A stretch of DNA of 7,473 nucleotides. Origin: Thiomargarita sp. (GTDB lineage: Bacteria > Pseudomonadota > Gammaproteobacteria > Beggiatoales > Beggiatoaceae). A program made the translations under genes and the position numbers. The notes under the pieces are model-generated. The model was not told the origin of the DNA and did not search any database. It was given only the letters and a program-made list of their open reading frames with translations. Position 1 is the first letter of the stretch; every line of letters begins with the position of its first letter. This document shows positions 6,723 to 7,473 of this stretch, piece by piece. The stretch lies in NCBI GenBank assembly GCA_023144675.1, contig JAGLFE010000295.1, positions 1 to 7,473 on the forward strand, given 5' to 3'.

Positions 6723-7470
6723 AGTCCAGTTCCAGCCGGTTTAAAACCAAGCACTCCATTTGGAAATAGTGTACAGACTTTAGCAACTTATTTTCGTTAC
6801 ACTCATGCCATGAGTTATAACAAATCATCAAATATATTCAAGGAAATTTACAGTCTTGATATTAGTGAAGGTGGATTTGCAAACTTATTCAAACAAGTGA
6901 AAAATCATTTAGACCCAAAGGTTGAAGAAATTCTATCTCGTCTTCGAGGGAGTCGTATTGTTTATAGCGATGAAACTTCAGCTAGAGTCAATGGAAAGAA
7001 TGAATGGGAATGGGTGTTTCAAAATGAAGAAATCTGTTTCCATGTTATTCGTCCAAGTCGTGGTCAAAATGTAATCGAAGATGTGATGATCACAAACCTG
7101 AGATTTGGGTAAGTTCTCAAGCCAATCACCCAGCCACCCAATAGCAAGTTTGTCTTGCTAATCAATTACGATATTGTAAATACGCCTCCAATAATGAGAA
7201 GAACTTCCGTTGCGAGCGTTTTTTGTACACAAACGACGAACGAAGTTGAAAGAAAATACTCTATATCAATATCAATGCGATTTGAAACGCCACCTAAGTC
7301 AATGTTTGGACATTCAGCCCACGCATAAGGACGGCATTCATCTGAAGAAACGTTACACTAAAATTCAAGATAGTTTATTTCTGTTTTTGGAAGACGCATC
7401 TGTGCCACCCACTAATAATAGTAGTAAACAAGCTATTCATTTCTTTTTCCACTCCTTCTTCTTAATTTAG
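6723..7470 (+). pseudogene. Inactivated IS66-family transposase (DDE core and C-terminus)
   Basis: This is a broken IS66-type transposase missing its N-terminal region. Piece 1 (6723 to about 7088) starts before the ATG at 6810: PVPAGLKPSTPFGNSVQTLA, then YFRYTHAMSY, LDISEGGFANLF and SDETSARVNGKNEWEWVF, where D at 6969-6971 is the first catalytic Asp. A frameshift near 7086-7091 leads to piece 2 (7088 to about 7200), DHKPEIWVSSQANHPATQ. There the usual WVSDLYS reads WVSS, so the second catalytic Asp is gone, and TAG at 7142-7144 stands where Trp would fit. A second frameshift near 7190-7210 gives piece 3, EELPLRAFFVHKRRTKLKEN through PPTNNSSKQA, where the family's NxxSEQA has Lys (AAA, 7426-7428) in place of the catalytic Glu. 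Similarity ends near 7440. Judging by the TnpA/TnpB/TnpC organisation common in IS66 elements, the upstream accessory genes are absent too. A non-functional remnant. Confidence 0.85.
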
Positions 7471-7473
7471 GGG

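Noticed and set aside
7210..7470. Separate small gene starting at TTG 7210
   Set aside because: The residues match the C-terminal part of IS66 transposases and continue upstream of the TTG in the same frame, so this is a piece of the pseudogene.
1..7473. Composite transposon carrying the ATPase, kinase and rhodanese between two insertion sequences
   Set aside because: The two terminal remnants belong to different families, are both truncated or decayed, and share no ends, so they could not have moved the interval together.
1..7473. CRISPR array, tRNA, rRNA or riboswitch
   Set aside because: I saw no regularly spaced repeats, no cloverleaf-like sequence and no recognisable aptamer in the gaps 310-450, 3118-3345 or 6594-6722.

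Overview
The window looks like an AT-rich chromosomal stretch from a gammaproteobacterium. The gene content and codon style would suit a Methylococcales- or Thiotrichales-like lineage, but that placement is inference: there is no rRNA or other phylogenetic marker here. All intact genes lie on the + strand, and decayed transposase genes occupy both ends.

Layout. Positions 1-309 hold the decayed 3' end of a transposase that I assign to the IS1634 family, read in at least three pieces. A good promoter (376-404) and Shine-Dalgarno (441-446) lead into an intact 888-residue Ca2+-type P-type ATPase (451-3117). The next 228 bases contain a compact 90-bp palindromic element (3200-3289) with exact 11-bp terminal inverted repeats and an exact 8-bp flanking duplication. 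That is the structure of a non-autonomous transposable element (MITE). Next come a membrane-bound hybrid histidine kinase with two C-terminal receiver domains (3346-6033) and, 50 bp later, a single-domain rhodanese-like sulfurtransferase (6084-6593). These two probably form one transcription unit. A short spacer with one lone copy of the MITE terminal motif (6622-6632) leads into an IS66-type transposase pseudogene (6723 to about 7470). It has frameshifts and an in-frame stop, and it has lost two of the three catalytic acidic residues.

How the parts work together. The ATPase is a self-contained cation exporter with its own promoter. The kinase senses an unknown signal outside the cytoplasmic membrane and passes phosphate to its two receivers. 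It has no HPt domain and there is no response regulator beside it, so its downstream partners must be elsewhere. The rhodanese could link the kinase to sulfur or persulfide chemistry, but adjacency is the only evidence. I did not find a convincing undescribed system. The most informative non-coding signal is the MITE with its target duplication, sitting between the ATPase and the kinase.
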